Positions 14,501 to 20,056 of a stretch of DNA of 20,056 nucleotides are shown here, piece by piece. The translations under genes were made by a program, and so were the position numbers. The notes under the pieces were generated by a model that saw nothing but the letters and a program-made list of their open reading frames with translations, searched no databases and was not told where the DNA came from. The stretch's first letter is position 1. The number at the start of each line of letters is the position of its first letter. Source of the stretch: Firmicutes bacterium UBA3930 (GTDB lineage Bacteria; Bacillota; Clostridia; Caldicoprobacterales; Caldicoprobacteraceae); the NCBI GenBank assembly GCA_002385885.1, contig DGEI01000017.1, forward strand, positions 36,504 to 56,559. The letters run 5' to 3'.

Positions 14501-15868
14501 TTATACATGGTCAGCCAACCTGTTGCTTTGTATTGGTGGTTTGCCTTCCCGTCCGGCCCTGTATATCGGAACATAAACCTTGGCATCCCTTATAACGCAG
14601 CCTGCCTTGCCCCCGTCTCTCATTATCTCGGAGCATTTACCGCAGGCAATACAGCATTTCTTCGCATCCAGTTTTCCTTTTTCAAAAATATCTCTTGCAA
14701 ACTGCGGGTATGCAAATGCCTGACGGCCGAATCCGGCAATCCTGAACCATCCCTCTTCCATTCCACCTGCGGCAACAAAAGGTGACAGGTGCCGGAGCCA
14801 GCTAAAGCCTGTTGATATCACAACCATACCCGGTACGCTTTGCTGAATAGTCCTGATAATGTTCAGCATCCTTGCTACCCCTTCCAGGGGATGTTCAGGA
14901 GGTATGTATGGGCCTGCATCAAATGGCCTTCCTATATGGGGGTTATAATAGGGGTTGCCGCAGCTTATGTTAACCATTTTTATTCCTTTATCTTTAAGTA
15001 TTTTGAGTAAGCGAACAGGCTCGGATAAATCAGGTTTTCTGTAATTCTCCCGGTCTACCCCCCATCCATAAGGATAAGGCACTGCGTCATAGGCATTAAG
15101 CCTGAGTGTTATATCAATTGCATCTCCTAAACGGTCTTTTATTTTATCCACTATATTAATCAGGAACCTGGTTCTGTTTTCAAAGCTTCCTCCATATTTC
15201 CCATCCCTTGTATAAGCCGACAGCAGTTCAGAATTTAAATACCCATGGCAGGCCTTTATATCGACCGCATCGAATCCAATCTCTCCGGCCAGTACCGCTG
15301 CCTCAACAAAGCAATCCTCCAACCGTTCCAGCTGATCATCATCGATTACGGGATAATCCTCCGGCAGATTCCTGCCCAGGTAAGGGTTTCTTGTCGCTAT
15401 TATTGGCGCCGGATCCCCTTCAGGCTTGCTATACCTTCCCGAGTGGGTAAGCTGCACAATGGTATAAATTTTGTGATTAGGCCCAAATTCCGATGCTGCA
15501 GTTCCGGATATGGTATCAAACAGTTTTGCAAATGCATCCTTGTTTTGCCGGCAAAGATATAACTGCCGGGGGTTGGCCCTTCCTTCATGTGCTGCGGCAG
15601 TTGCTTCAATCCATAGAAGGCCGGCACCTCCCGAGGCAAATCTCCTGTAACGTCTATAGGTCAGTTCAGCCGGCTCCCCTCCGGCGGTGCCATCACAGCC
15701 TTCCATTGGATGCACAGAAAGGGCGTTGGGTATAATCCGATCGCCTGCCTTAACCGGTTTGGCCAGGATCCCGAGATTGTCCGATACCGGTATATTAAGC
15801 CCAAGTGCATTTATTTTTTCCCTTAGATCCTCCAAATCCTTCAATTGAAACCTCTCATGTTTTTTCAT
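14501..15868 (-). CDS. Old-yellow-enzyme family NADH:flavin oxidoreductase with Fe-S cysteines
   Basis: A 455-residue FMN (beta/alpha)8-barrel enzyme. The barrel covers about residues 30-390, with QLTHSGRYS, DIKACHGYLNSELLSA, YGGSFENRTRF and the late ISTGFSW phosphate-binding region. In place of the usual His-x-x-His/Asn pair it has Lys-Ala-Cys-His, a pattern of a less-studied branch. A cysteine cluster near the C-terminus, Cys406-x2-Cys409-x2-Cys412-x11-Cys424 (CCIACGKC then GC), resembles the 4Fe-4S site of 2,4-dienoyl-CoA reductase and enoate-reductase-like proteins. It stops 31 residues later, so the FAD and NAD(P)H domains of those larger (about 650-residue) enzymes are missing and electrons must come from another protein. 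The next gene is a flavoprotein, a possible partner. The ATG at 15868 has GGGAGG 8 bases upstream. It is the first gene of the LacI-controlled operon. Confidence 0.9.
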   Translation of the reverse strand: MKKHERFQLKDLEDLREKINALGLNIPVSDNLGILAKPVKAGDRIIPNALSVHPMEGCDGTAGGEPAELTYRRYRRFASGGAGLLWIEATAAAHEGRANPRQLYLCRQNKDAFAKLFDTISGTAASEFGPNHKIYTIVQLTHSGRYSKPEGDPAPIIATRNPYLGRNLPEDYPVIDDDQLERLEDCFVEAAVLAGEIGFDAVDIKACHGYLNSELLSAYTRDGKYGGSFENRTRFLINIVDKIKDRLGDAIDITLRLNAYDAVPYPYGWGVDRENYRKPDLSEPVRLLKILKDKGIKMVNISCGNPYYNPHIGRPFDAGPYIPPEHPLEGVARMLNIIRTIQQSVPGMVVISTGFSWLRHLSPFVAAGGMEEGWFRIAGFGRQAFAYPQFARDIFEKGKLDAKKCCIACGKCSEIMRDGGKAGCVIRDAKVYVPIYRAGREGKPPIQSNRLADHV

Positions 15869-15893
15869 TGTTTCGCCTCCCTCTCATCATCTG

Positions 15894-15913
15894 CTATGCA
15901 ATCGTTTGCACAG
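15894..15913. promoter_or_regulatory. LacI-family operator at the head of the oxidoreductase operon
   Basis: CTATGCAATCGTTTGCACAG (plus strand) is an almost perfect dyad centred on CG. The TGCAA/TTGCA arms are exact and the outer CT/AG also pair. This fits the general LacI/GalR and cre-like pattern TGNAANCGNTTNCA. It lies 26 bases before the first gene and covers the predicted transcription start, so binding would block transcription. The LacI-family gene three cistrons downstream is the obvious candidate regulator; CcpA is an alternative. Confidence 0.82.
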
Positions 15914-15918
15914 CCTGT

Positions 15919-15947
15919 ATTTTATTATTCTTTCTTTAATGATTTAA
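15919..15947 (-). promoter_or_regulatory. Probable promoter of the oxidoreductase operon
   Basis: On the minus strand TTAAAT (15947-15942), a 17-bp spacer and TAAAAT (15924-15919) precede the operator directly. The -35 element is weak (3 of 6) and the -10 is good (5 of 6). The call rests mainly on the spacing and on the adjacent operator. Confidence 0.5.
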
Positions 15948-15951
15948 TCCT

Positions 15952-16815
15952 CTACTTTATTACTCTGAATCTTATCTCCGACGACCAGAAAAGAATGATC
16001 AGCCCGCCGGCTGCTAAAAACAGAAAAGCAACCATGTAGCTTCTATCCAAAAACCCATCCAGCAAGAACTTAATCAATGATTCAAAAGCATTTTCAGGGA
16101 ACATATGCTTTACCATTCCCGTAATCCGCGCCTGAATTGAGGTGCTGTTCATTATTGCCCAGTTCAAAAACAAACCTATTTCTATGATAATACCTCCTGC
16201 AGCTGCCAGGGCAGCCCCAAGCCAAACCAAAGCATTCCTCCAGCCACGCAAAACTAATATAAATATACAAATCATTACAAGCAAAATACCAATTATCAGC
16301 CATACTAACCTATGAAATGTAATCATCAGATTACGGGCAACCCAAAAAGCTTCAATGGAACCGATGTCCTGAAGCCTTACCCGGTCCGGTACGGCGTCAA
16401 ACCAGTAATCTATCAGTTTATCCCTTTGAGCCGGGGACATATCACTCATATGCTCATTAAGCTCATCAAACATTTTGTATACCGGTATTATCGGCAGTTG
16501 TTCGGTTTCAGCTTTTAAAAACATGAACAATTGCCTGCCCAGGAAAAGCAGCTCCTGTCTCAGCCAGTTCTCGGTCAATACCTCTTCCAGATATGGAATA
16601 GCTTCCCGGCCATTGGGCAGCTCGGTACTCACCCTGCTGAAAAGCCACTGTCTAATCTGTCCGTAAAACCGGCTTTTTTGAAATATACCATCGTAAAACT
16701 CCAGGCGCATTATAGTGGTTTGGGATGCTATAATAAATCCGACAGCTGCCAGATTAACAGCCATAATAACAATCATCACAGATGCGGTCAATATCTGTAT
16801 TGCCTTCATGCTCAT
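15952..16815 (-). CDS. Four-helix membrane protein of unknown function
   Basis: A 287-residue protein I do not recognise. One hydrophobic helix lies at the N-terminus (about residues 7-31). An acidic, mostly soluble stretch of about 135 residues follows (ELPNGREAIPYLEEVLTENW, FDELNEHMSDMSPAQRDKL). Three more helices lie at about 168-190, 194-218 and 261-281. The central loop between helices 1 and 2 is probably outside the cell, given the positive Arg-rich segment after helix 2 (LRGWRN). The start is the ATG at 16815 or the one at 16809; AGGAAAGG precedes both. It lies 83 bases upstream of the oxidoreductase operon on the same strand, but that operon has its own promoter and operator in the gap, so the two are probably separate units. 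The layout is common among clostridial proteins of unknown function. Confidence 0.75.
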   Translation of the reverse strand: MSMKAIQILTASVMIVIMAVNLAAVGFIIASQTTIMRLEFYDGIFQKSRFYGQIRQWLFSRVSTELPNGREAIPYLEEVLTENWLRQELLFLGRQLFMFLKAETEQLPIIPVYKMFDELNEHMSDMSPAQRDKLIDYWFDAVPDRVRLQDIGSIEAFWVARNLMITFHRLVWLIIGILLVMICIFILVLRGWRNALVWLGAALAAAGGIIIEIGLFLNWAIMNSTSIQARITGMVKHMFPENAFESLIKFLLDGFLDRSYMVAFLFLAAGGLIILFWSSEIRFRVIK

Positions 16816-17094
16816 ACCTTTCCTGTATAACTTAATGAGTATTTCAAAATTTCAGTAAATGGATGTATTATTCATACAGTTATTCTACCATAAAAACATC
16901 GACAATAATAACAAAAAATTTAGGGCTGCAGGTCCTTAGCCTTAAGCTCCAGTGATTAGAATGGTATTCTGCAAAACCGCATTATATTGTCCATATGGAT
17001 CTGTGTCTATTGATTCCTTTCATAATTTCATATAAAATGTTATGCTGTAAGTGTCTCGTAAGCATAGATTGTTTTAACTCAGGGAGGGTACATA
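16816..17094. other. Divergent intergenic region (279 bases)
   Basis: This AT-rich gap lies between the unknown membrane protein (minus) and azlC (plus). It holds a likely azlC promoter at 17010-17038. On the minus strand TAGAAT (about 16883-16888) may be the -10 of the membrane protein gene, without a convincing -35. The middle (about 16920-16980) shows no ORF, no obvious riboswitch fold and no clear operator. Confidence 0.6.
17010..17038 (+). promoter_or_regulatory. Probable azlC-azlD promoter
   Basis: TTGATT (17010-17015) and TAAAAT (17033-17038) are separated by 17 bp, giving a leader of about 50 bases before the azlC start. The leader contains a weak TATGCT/AGCATA inverted repeat. Confidence 0.55.
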
Positions 17095-17787
17095 ATGAAC
17101 CGCGATCTCATGACCGGCCTTAAAAAATCAATCCCGGTTGTGCTTGGTTACACGCCAATTGGCCTGGCTTTTGGAATATTGGCCAACCAGCAGGGTTTAA
17201 CAACCTTCGAAATATTTTTGATGTCGTTTTTAGTATATGCAGGCGCGTCCCAATTCATCGCCTCGGCTATGATAACATCGGGAGTCAATCCTGCTTCCAT
17301 AATTATGACTACTTTATTGATAAACATGCGCCATATGCTTATGAGCGCTTCTCTTTCGACCTATCTGAAGCATGTGCCCTCATCCCTTCAGGCTGTTTTA
17401 TCCTTCGGCCTAACCGATGAAACATATGCAGTTGATATAACTTACTGCAGGGAGGACAAGCCATCGGCATCCTTCTTTATAGGGCTTCACACCGTTTCTC
17501 ATGCAGCCTGGGTAATAAGCACTGTTGCAGGCGGAATCCTGGGAAACCTGATATCCGATCCTACCCGTTGGGGGATAGATTTTGCCCTTTCAGCAATGTT
17601 TATAGCCCTGTTGTGTATGCATATGAAGGATAAAGCAGATGTTCTGGTGGCCGTATGTTCGGCTGTAATTTCAATACTTCTGACCAAACTGCTGGGGAAC
17701 GGATGGAATGTAATACTGGCCACAATGCTGGCTGCAACTATTGGAGTGAGTACAAGCCTATGGAACAGAAAATATTATTTATCATAA
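17095..17787 (+). CDS. azlC: AzlC family branched-chain amino acid exporter, large subunit
   Basis: A 230-residue polytopic membrane protein of the AzlC family, the large partner of the two-component AzlCD exporter for branched-chain amino acids and analogues. Family signatures are the N-terminal GYTPIGLAFGILAN, SFLVYAGASQF (about 45-55), the INMRHMLMSASLS segment (about 81-93) and FGLTDETYAV (about 103-112). The length is typical (220-250). The ATG at 17095 is preceded by a clear GGGAGGG with 6-7 bases spacing. The azlD start lies inside the last ten codons, so the two are translated together. Which compounds are exported cannot be told from the sequence. Confidence 0.95.
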   Translation: MNRDLMTGLKKSIPVVLGYTPIGLAFGILANQQGLTTFEIFLMSFLVYAGASQFIASAMITSGVNPASIIMTTLLINMRHMLMSASLSTYLKHVPSSLQAVLSFGLTDETYAVDITYCREDKPSASFFIGLHTVSHAAWVISTVAGGILGNLISDPTRWGIDFALSAMFIALLCMHMKDKADVLVAVCSAVISILLTKLLGNGWNVILATMLAATIGVSTSLWNRKYYLS

Positions 17788-18080
17788 TAGGAATGAGCCT
17801 GGTTACCTACCTGCCAAGAGCACTGCCTTTACTGGTGCTGTCAAAATTTGAACTGCCGCTTCTCTTCAGAAGATGGCTTCAATTTATTCCTGTTGCCGTG
17901 CTGTCGGCTCTTCTTGCTCCCGCGATACTCATGCCCCAGGGCCGCCTGGTAATTTCCCTGGATAATAATGCGCTTATTGCATCAGTCCTGTGCTTTCTGG
18001 CAGCAGCAAAAACTAAAAATATATTTCTTACCATAGTAATAGGAATTCTTGCAATGTTTGTGCTGCAAACCTTTAAATAG
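17760..18080 (+). CDS. azlD: AzlD family branched-chain amino acid exporter, small subunit
   Basis: A 106-residue protein with three or four membrane helices, the usual size for AzlD. The N-terminus (MEQKILFIIIGMSLVTYLPR) and the TYLPRALPLL, FIPVAVLSALLAP and AAKTKNIFLT segments are those of the family. The frame is open further upstream inside azlC, but the start is set at the ATG at 17760 because the first helix begins there and the resulting length matches the family. It overlaps azlC by 28 bases. GGAGTGAG lies about 10-13 bases upstream, somewhat far, so re-initiation after azlC probably helps. Confidence 0.92.
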   Translation: MEQKILFIIIGMSLVTYLPRALPLLVLSKFELPLLFRRWLQFIPVAVLSALLAPAILMPQGRLVISLDNNALIASVLCFLAAAKTKNIFLTIVIGILAMFVLQTFK

Positions 18081-18138
18081 CCTTTTCTTCTTTTATATCC
18101 TCAATATATGGATGGTATAATTGCAAGTATTTCCTCTG

Positions 18139-18169
18139 TGTGCAGCAAAAATGGCTCTGCACAAATTTT
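18139..18169 (+). terminator. Probable terminator after azlC-azlD
   Basis: TGTGCAG (18139-18145) and CTGCACA (18157-18163) form a 7-bp perfect stem with an 11-base loop, followed by AATTTTG. The U-tract is short, so the strength is uncertain. It stands 60 bases after azlD and before the separate lipoprotein gene. Confidence 0.5.
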
Positions 18170-18248
18170 GACTGTGATAAACTTCTTTTTTTGAACCGGC
18201 CGGCATATGATAAAAATAAAAGAACGCTTATGCAAAGGGTGTTAATGT

Positions 18249-18698
18249 ATGGCAACACTCCGGTGCAAACCGCTTATAATGCTCAGCCTTATATCTCTCG
18301 TTTTAGCCGGCTGCAGTTCTCATCTTGCTTCAACTGATAATGTTTCTTCCGTACTAAAAAATGCGGATGGAGATGCAGAAGTGCAGGAAGGGCACTCTGC
18401 CGTATTGTTTATGACAGACCTGGAAATAATTAAAAGAGCCACCGATCACCTGAAAAAGCACGGTGAAAAGGTAGCCTTCGAAGAAACCGAAATATCAGTG
18501 CATAAAAGTGAAAAAAAAGCCCTGATATTCTATGATGCAAGCGGTAAAGCAGTAATACATAAAGGAGATTATATGAGCATAGTGTTGTATCCGCCTCAAA
18601 AGCCTTCAAACCGGGAATACAGTAAATGCTTTACGGTATACCTGGATCAAAACGGGAATACGCTTGGATATACCATTCAAACCATTAATGAAGACTAA
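18249..18698 (+). CDS. Small secreted lipoprotein of unknown function
   Basis: A 149-residue protein with a type II signal peptide: basic start (ATLRCK), hydrophobic core (PLIMLSLISLVLA) and lipobox LAGC with Cys22 as the lipidated residue. The mature part of about 127 residues has a Ser/Asp-rich linker (about 23-45) and then an alternating, probably mainly beta, domain (KVAFEETEISVHKS, KKALIFYDASGKAVIHKGD, CFTVYLDQNGNTLGYTI). I do not recognise the domain. It is expected to sit on the outer face of the cytoplasmic membrane. The ATG at 18249 is preceded by AAAGGGTG at acceptable spacing. It stands alone: azlD with a hairpin lies upstream and a convergent gene downstream. Confidence 0.8.
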   Translation: MATLRCKPLIMLSLISLVLAGCSSHLASTDNVSSVLKNADGDAEVQEGHSAVLFMTDLEIIKRATDHLKKHGEKVAFEETEISVHKSEKKALIFYDASGKAVIHKGDYMSIVLYPPQKPSNREYSKCFTVYLDQNGNTLGYTIQTINED

Positions 18699-18732
18699 TC
18701 ATATTTTGAGGTATTTAAATCATGGCCGGATA

Positions 18733-19179
18733 TTATAATATCTTTATGACATAGTTCTGAAAAACCTCAAATTCATACCTTTTACCAATATCAAAATCGG
18801 GCAATGGCTTGTTTGCATCTAAAAGCAGTAACCGCTCGGTTTCCCCATCGTCAATCAATATCTCATAATAAAACAGCCTATTATCCTTGTAAGCGGGCTT
18901 TGTGTTGACATTTTTAACAACACCCGATTCGACTCTGATCCGTCCGGTAAAAATATCCTTAAGGAAACTATGATATGCCAGGATGGGGCTTCCATACATT
19001 CCCCATACAAAAATATCAAGGCATATACCAATAATCAGGATTATCATACCCAATCTGTTATTGACAGTACTGGCCACAACAACAGATATTATAAGAAAAG
19101 CAGCAAAAATAATAGCAATTACAGCAATCATAAGGTTTATCTGCTTTCGAACTTCGTATATATCTTCATGTTTGTACAT
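18733..19179 (-). CDS. Small two-helix membrane protein of unknown function
   Basis: A 148-residue protein with two hydrophobic helices (about 16-37 and 44-62) and a C-terminal soluble domain of about 75 residues. That domain looks like a small beta-barrel (RIRVESGVVKNVN, FYYEILIDDGETERLLLLD, KRYEFEVFQNYVIKIL). The family is not recognised. Both ends of the protein are likely on the same side of the membrane. The ATG at 19179 has an excellent AGGAGGG 5 bases away. It converges on the lipoprotein gene, with 34 bases between the stop codons. Confidence 0.78.
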   Translation of the reverse strand: MYKHEDIYEVRKQINLMIAVIAIIFAAFLIISVVVASTVNNRLGMIILIIGICLDIFVWGMYGSPILAYHSFLKDIFTGRIRVESGVVKNVNTKPAYKDNRLFYYEILIDDGETERLLLLDANKPLPDFDIGKRYEFEVFQNYVIKIL

Positions 19180-19237
19180 AACGTCCCTCCTACTATCAAT
19201 TCCGTATATATCTATAAATCAGCTGCTGTATTAATAT

Positions 19238-19246
19238 ATTATACCA
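19238..19246 (-). promoter_or_regulatory. Extended -10 promoter of the small membrane protein gene
   Basis: On the minus strand TGGTATAAT is a perfect -10 with the TG extension one base upstream. No good -35 is seen at 17 bp, which is common for extended -10 promoters. It lies about 60 bases before the start codon. Confidence 0.5.
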
Positions 19247-19297
19247 CATGCCTGAAAACAAAAATAATAACCAAAATCAAAACTTTTGAGCAGAGAT

Positions 19298-19321
19298 AAC
19301 AAAAAGGAGGTAAAACCTCCT
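19298..19321 (-). terminator. Rho-independent terminator of tRNA-Val
   Basis: On the minus strand AGGAGGT-TTT-ACCTCCT (19321-19305) is a perfect 7-bp hairpin followed by TTTTTG. It begins 8 bases after the tRNA 3' end. Confidence 0.85.
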
Positions 19322-19328
19322 CTTCATC

Positions 19329-19404
19329 TGGTGGGGCGTACAGGACTTGAACCTGTAACTTCCACCACGTCAAGATGGCACTCTGCCAGTTGAGTTAACG
19401 CCCC
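19329..19404 (-). tRNA. tRNA-Val (GAC anticodon)
   Basis: A complete 76-base tRNA that includes an encoded CCA (19331-19329). The acceptor stem is GGGGCGT/ACGCCCC (7 bp). The D stem is ACTC/GAGT. The anticodon stem is CCATC/GGTGG with loop TTGACGT, which gives anticodon GAC and reads GUC/GUU valine codons. The T arm is ACAGG-TTCAAGT-CCTGT. The discriminator base is A. It is a single-gene unit with its own promoter and terminator. Confidence 0.97.
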
Positions 19405-19424
19405 TTATTTATATTTGCATTTTT

Positions 19425-19453
19425 ATAATAGCTTAACATGCCTGACTTGTCAA
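19425..19453 (-). promoter_or_regulatory. Promoter of tRNA-Val
   Basis: On the minus strand a perfect TTGACA (19453-19448), a 17-bp spacer and TATTAT (19430-19425) lie about 20 bases before the tRNA 5' end. This is a strong vegetative promoter, as expected for a tRNA. Confidence 0.85.
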
Positions 19454-19493
19454 GCAGTTTTTAATCCCATATTTAACCGCTGATTGCAGATAA

Positions 19494-20037
19494 TTACCTT
19501 TGGGCATACCTTTGCAGGATATCAGCAGTAAGGTTCAGCATTTTATCAACCGAAAAACGCTCTCTTACATCCCTGCAGCCCCTTCGTCCGTAATCCTCCC
19601 TCACCTGAGGGTTAGCAATCAGGTACATTATTGCTAAAGCCAGTTCACCAGCGTCACCGGGTGTTACCAGGTATCCGTTATCATCATGGTTAACGATTTC
19701 GGGGATTCCTCCTGTTCGGGCAGCAATAACAGGTTTACCCGCTGCCATAGCCTCAATAATAGATATTCCCAGTCCTTCTGACAGACTGGGTAATACGAAT
19801 ATATCGATGGCATTCAAGTAATTATGTATATTGTTTACATAGCCAAGAAAGGTAACTTTGTTCTGTATATTCAGATACGCAGCTTTTTTGATGAGCTCTT
19901 GCTTATAAGGTCCATTTCCCATAATCAAAAAATGAACATCGTTAATGTGTTCAATCACCGCTGGAATGGCATCCAGAAGATAATCAATACCCTTTGAAGG
20001 AATAAGCCGTGCAGTTGTTCCCACCAGAGTCGTATGC
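19494..20037 (-). CDS. GT4-family glycosyltransferase, C-terminal part (5' end missing)
   Basis: About 181 genuine residues of a GT-B fold glycosyltransferase, covering the C-terminal nucleotide-sugar-binding domain (Glycos_transf_1). Visible signatures are VGTTARLIPSKGIDYLLDAI at the domain start, FLIMGNGPY, VTFLGYV, and the E-x7-E nucleotide-sugar site SEGLGISIIEAMAAGKPVIA, followed by GGIPEIV and NGYLVTPGD. The enzyme would transfer a sugar from a nucleotide sugar onto a polysaccharide, lipid or teichoic-acid-like acceptor; the specificity is not readable. The N-terminal acceptor domain (about 180-200 residues) is outside the sequence. The apparent start (MCIRDR) is translated adapter and not part of the protein. 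Confidence 0.92.
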
Positions 20038-20056
20038 CTGTCTCTTATACACATCT
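20038..20056. other. Nextera transposase mosaic-end adapter (artefact)
   Basis: CTGTCTCTTATACACATCT is the exact reverse complement of the 19-base Tn5 mosaic end used in Nextera libraries. It forms the very end of the window and interrupts the glycosyltransferase gene. It is untrimmed adapter, not genomic DNA and not a natural Tn5 copy. Confidence 0.97.

Noticed and set aside
17039..17094. Possible riboswitch or attenuator in the azlC leader
   Set aside because: Only a 6-bp TATGCT/AGCATA repeat is seen, with no known riboswitch core, T-box motif or terminator.
18704..18771. TTTGAGGT/ACCTCAAA inverted repeat as a bidirectional terminator between convergent genes
   Set aside because: One arm lies inside the coding region, the loop is about 50 bases and no U-tract follows; chance is likely in AT-rich DNA.
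20038..20056. Natural Tn5/IS50 end or mobile element boundary
   Set aside because: The exact mosaic end at the extreme edge of the sequence, with no transposase, is the usual sign of Nextera adapter.

Overview
The window looks like a piece of a low-to-mid GC, spore-forming Firmicute of the class Clostridia, most likely from a draft or metagenomic assembly. The evidence is a CwlD-type germination amidase, strong AGGAGG-type ribosome binding sites, a TipA-like MerR regulator, an AzlCD exporter pair and a giant clostridial-type cyclic beta-1,2-glucan synthase. The last 19 bases are the Nextera transposase mosaic end, so the right edge is adapter and not genome.

Left part (1-1710), all on the minus strand: a MerR/TipA-like regulator cut by the window edge, with a self-regulated 19-bp-spacer promoter; cwlD; and the 3' remnant of a fumarylacetoacetate hydrolase family gene. 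A GC-rich hairpin lies between the remnant and cwlD.

Central part (1711-16815), minus strand, transcribed right to left: a four-helix membrane protein of unknown function; then an operon of a Lys-Cys-His-type old-yellow-enzyme oxidoreductase with an Fe-S cysteine cluster, a fumarate-reductase-like flavoprotein, a LacI-family repressor and a zinc alcohol dehydrogenase; then the 2875-residue cyclic beta-1,2-glucan synthase. A near-perfect LacI-family operator sits at the predicted transcription start of the operon, so the repressor probably controls its own operon. The paired flavoenzymes, dehydrogenase and decayed hydrolase suggest a catabolic pathway for an oxidised or unsaturated small molecule. 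The substrate cannot be read from the sequence.

Right part (16816-20056): azlC-azlD (branched-chain amino acid export) and a small lipoprotein on the plus strand; a small membrane protein on the minus strand; a complete tRNA-Val(GAC) with its own promoter and terminator; and the C-terminal part of a GT4 glycosyltransferase fused to adapter sequence. No intergenic stretch exceeds 300 bases. I saw no CRISPR array, insertion sequence or phage gene. The most interesting candidate system is the repressor-controlled oxidoreductase operon, not a dramatic new element.
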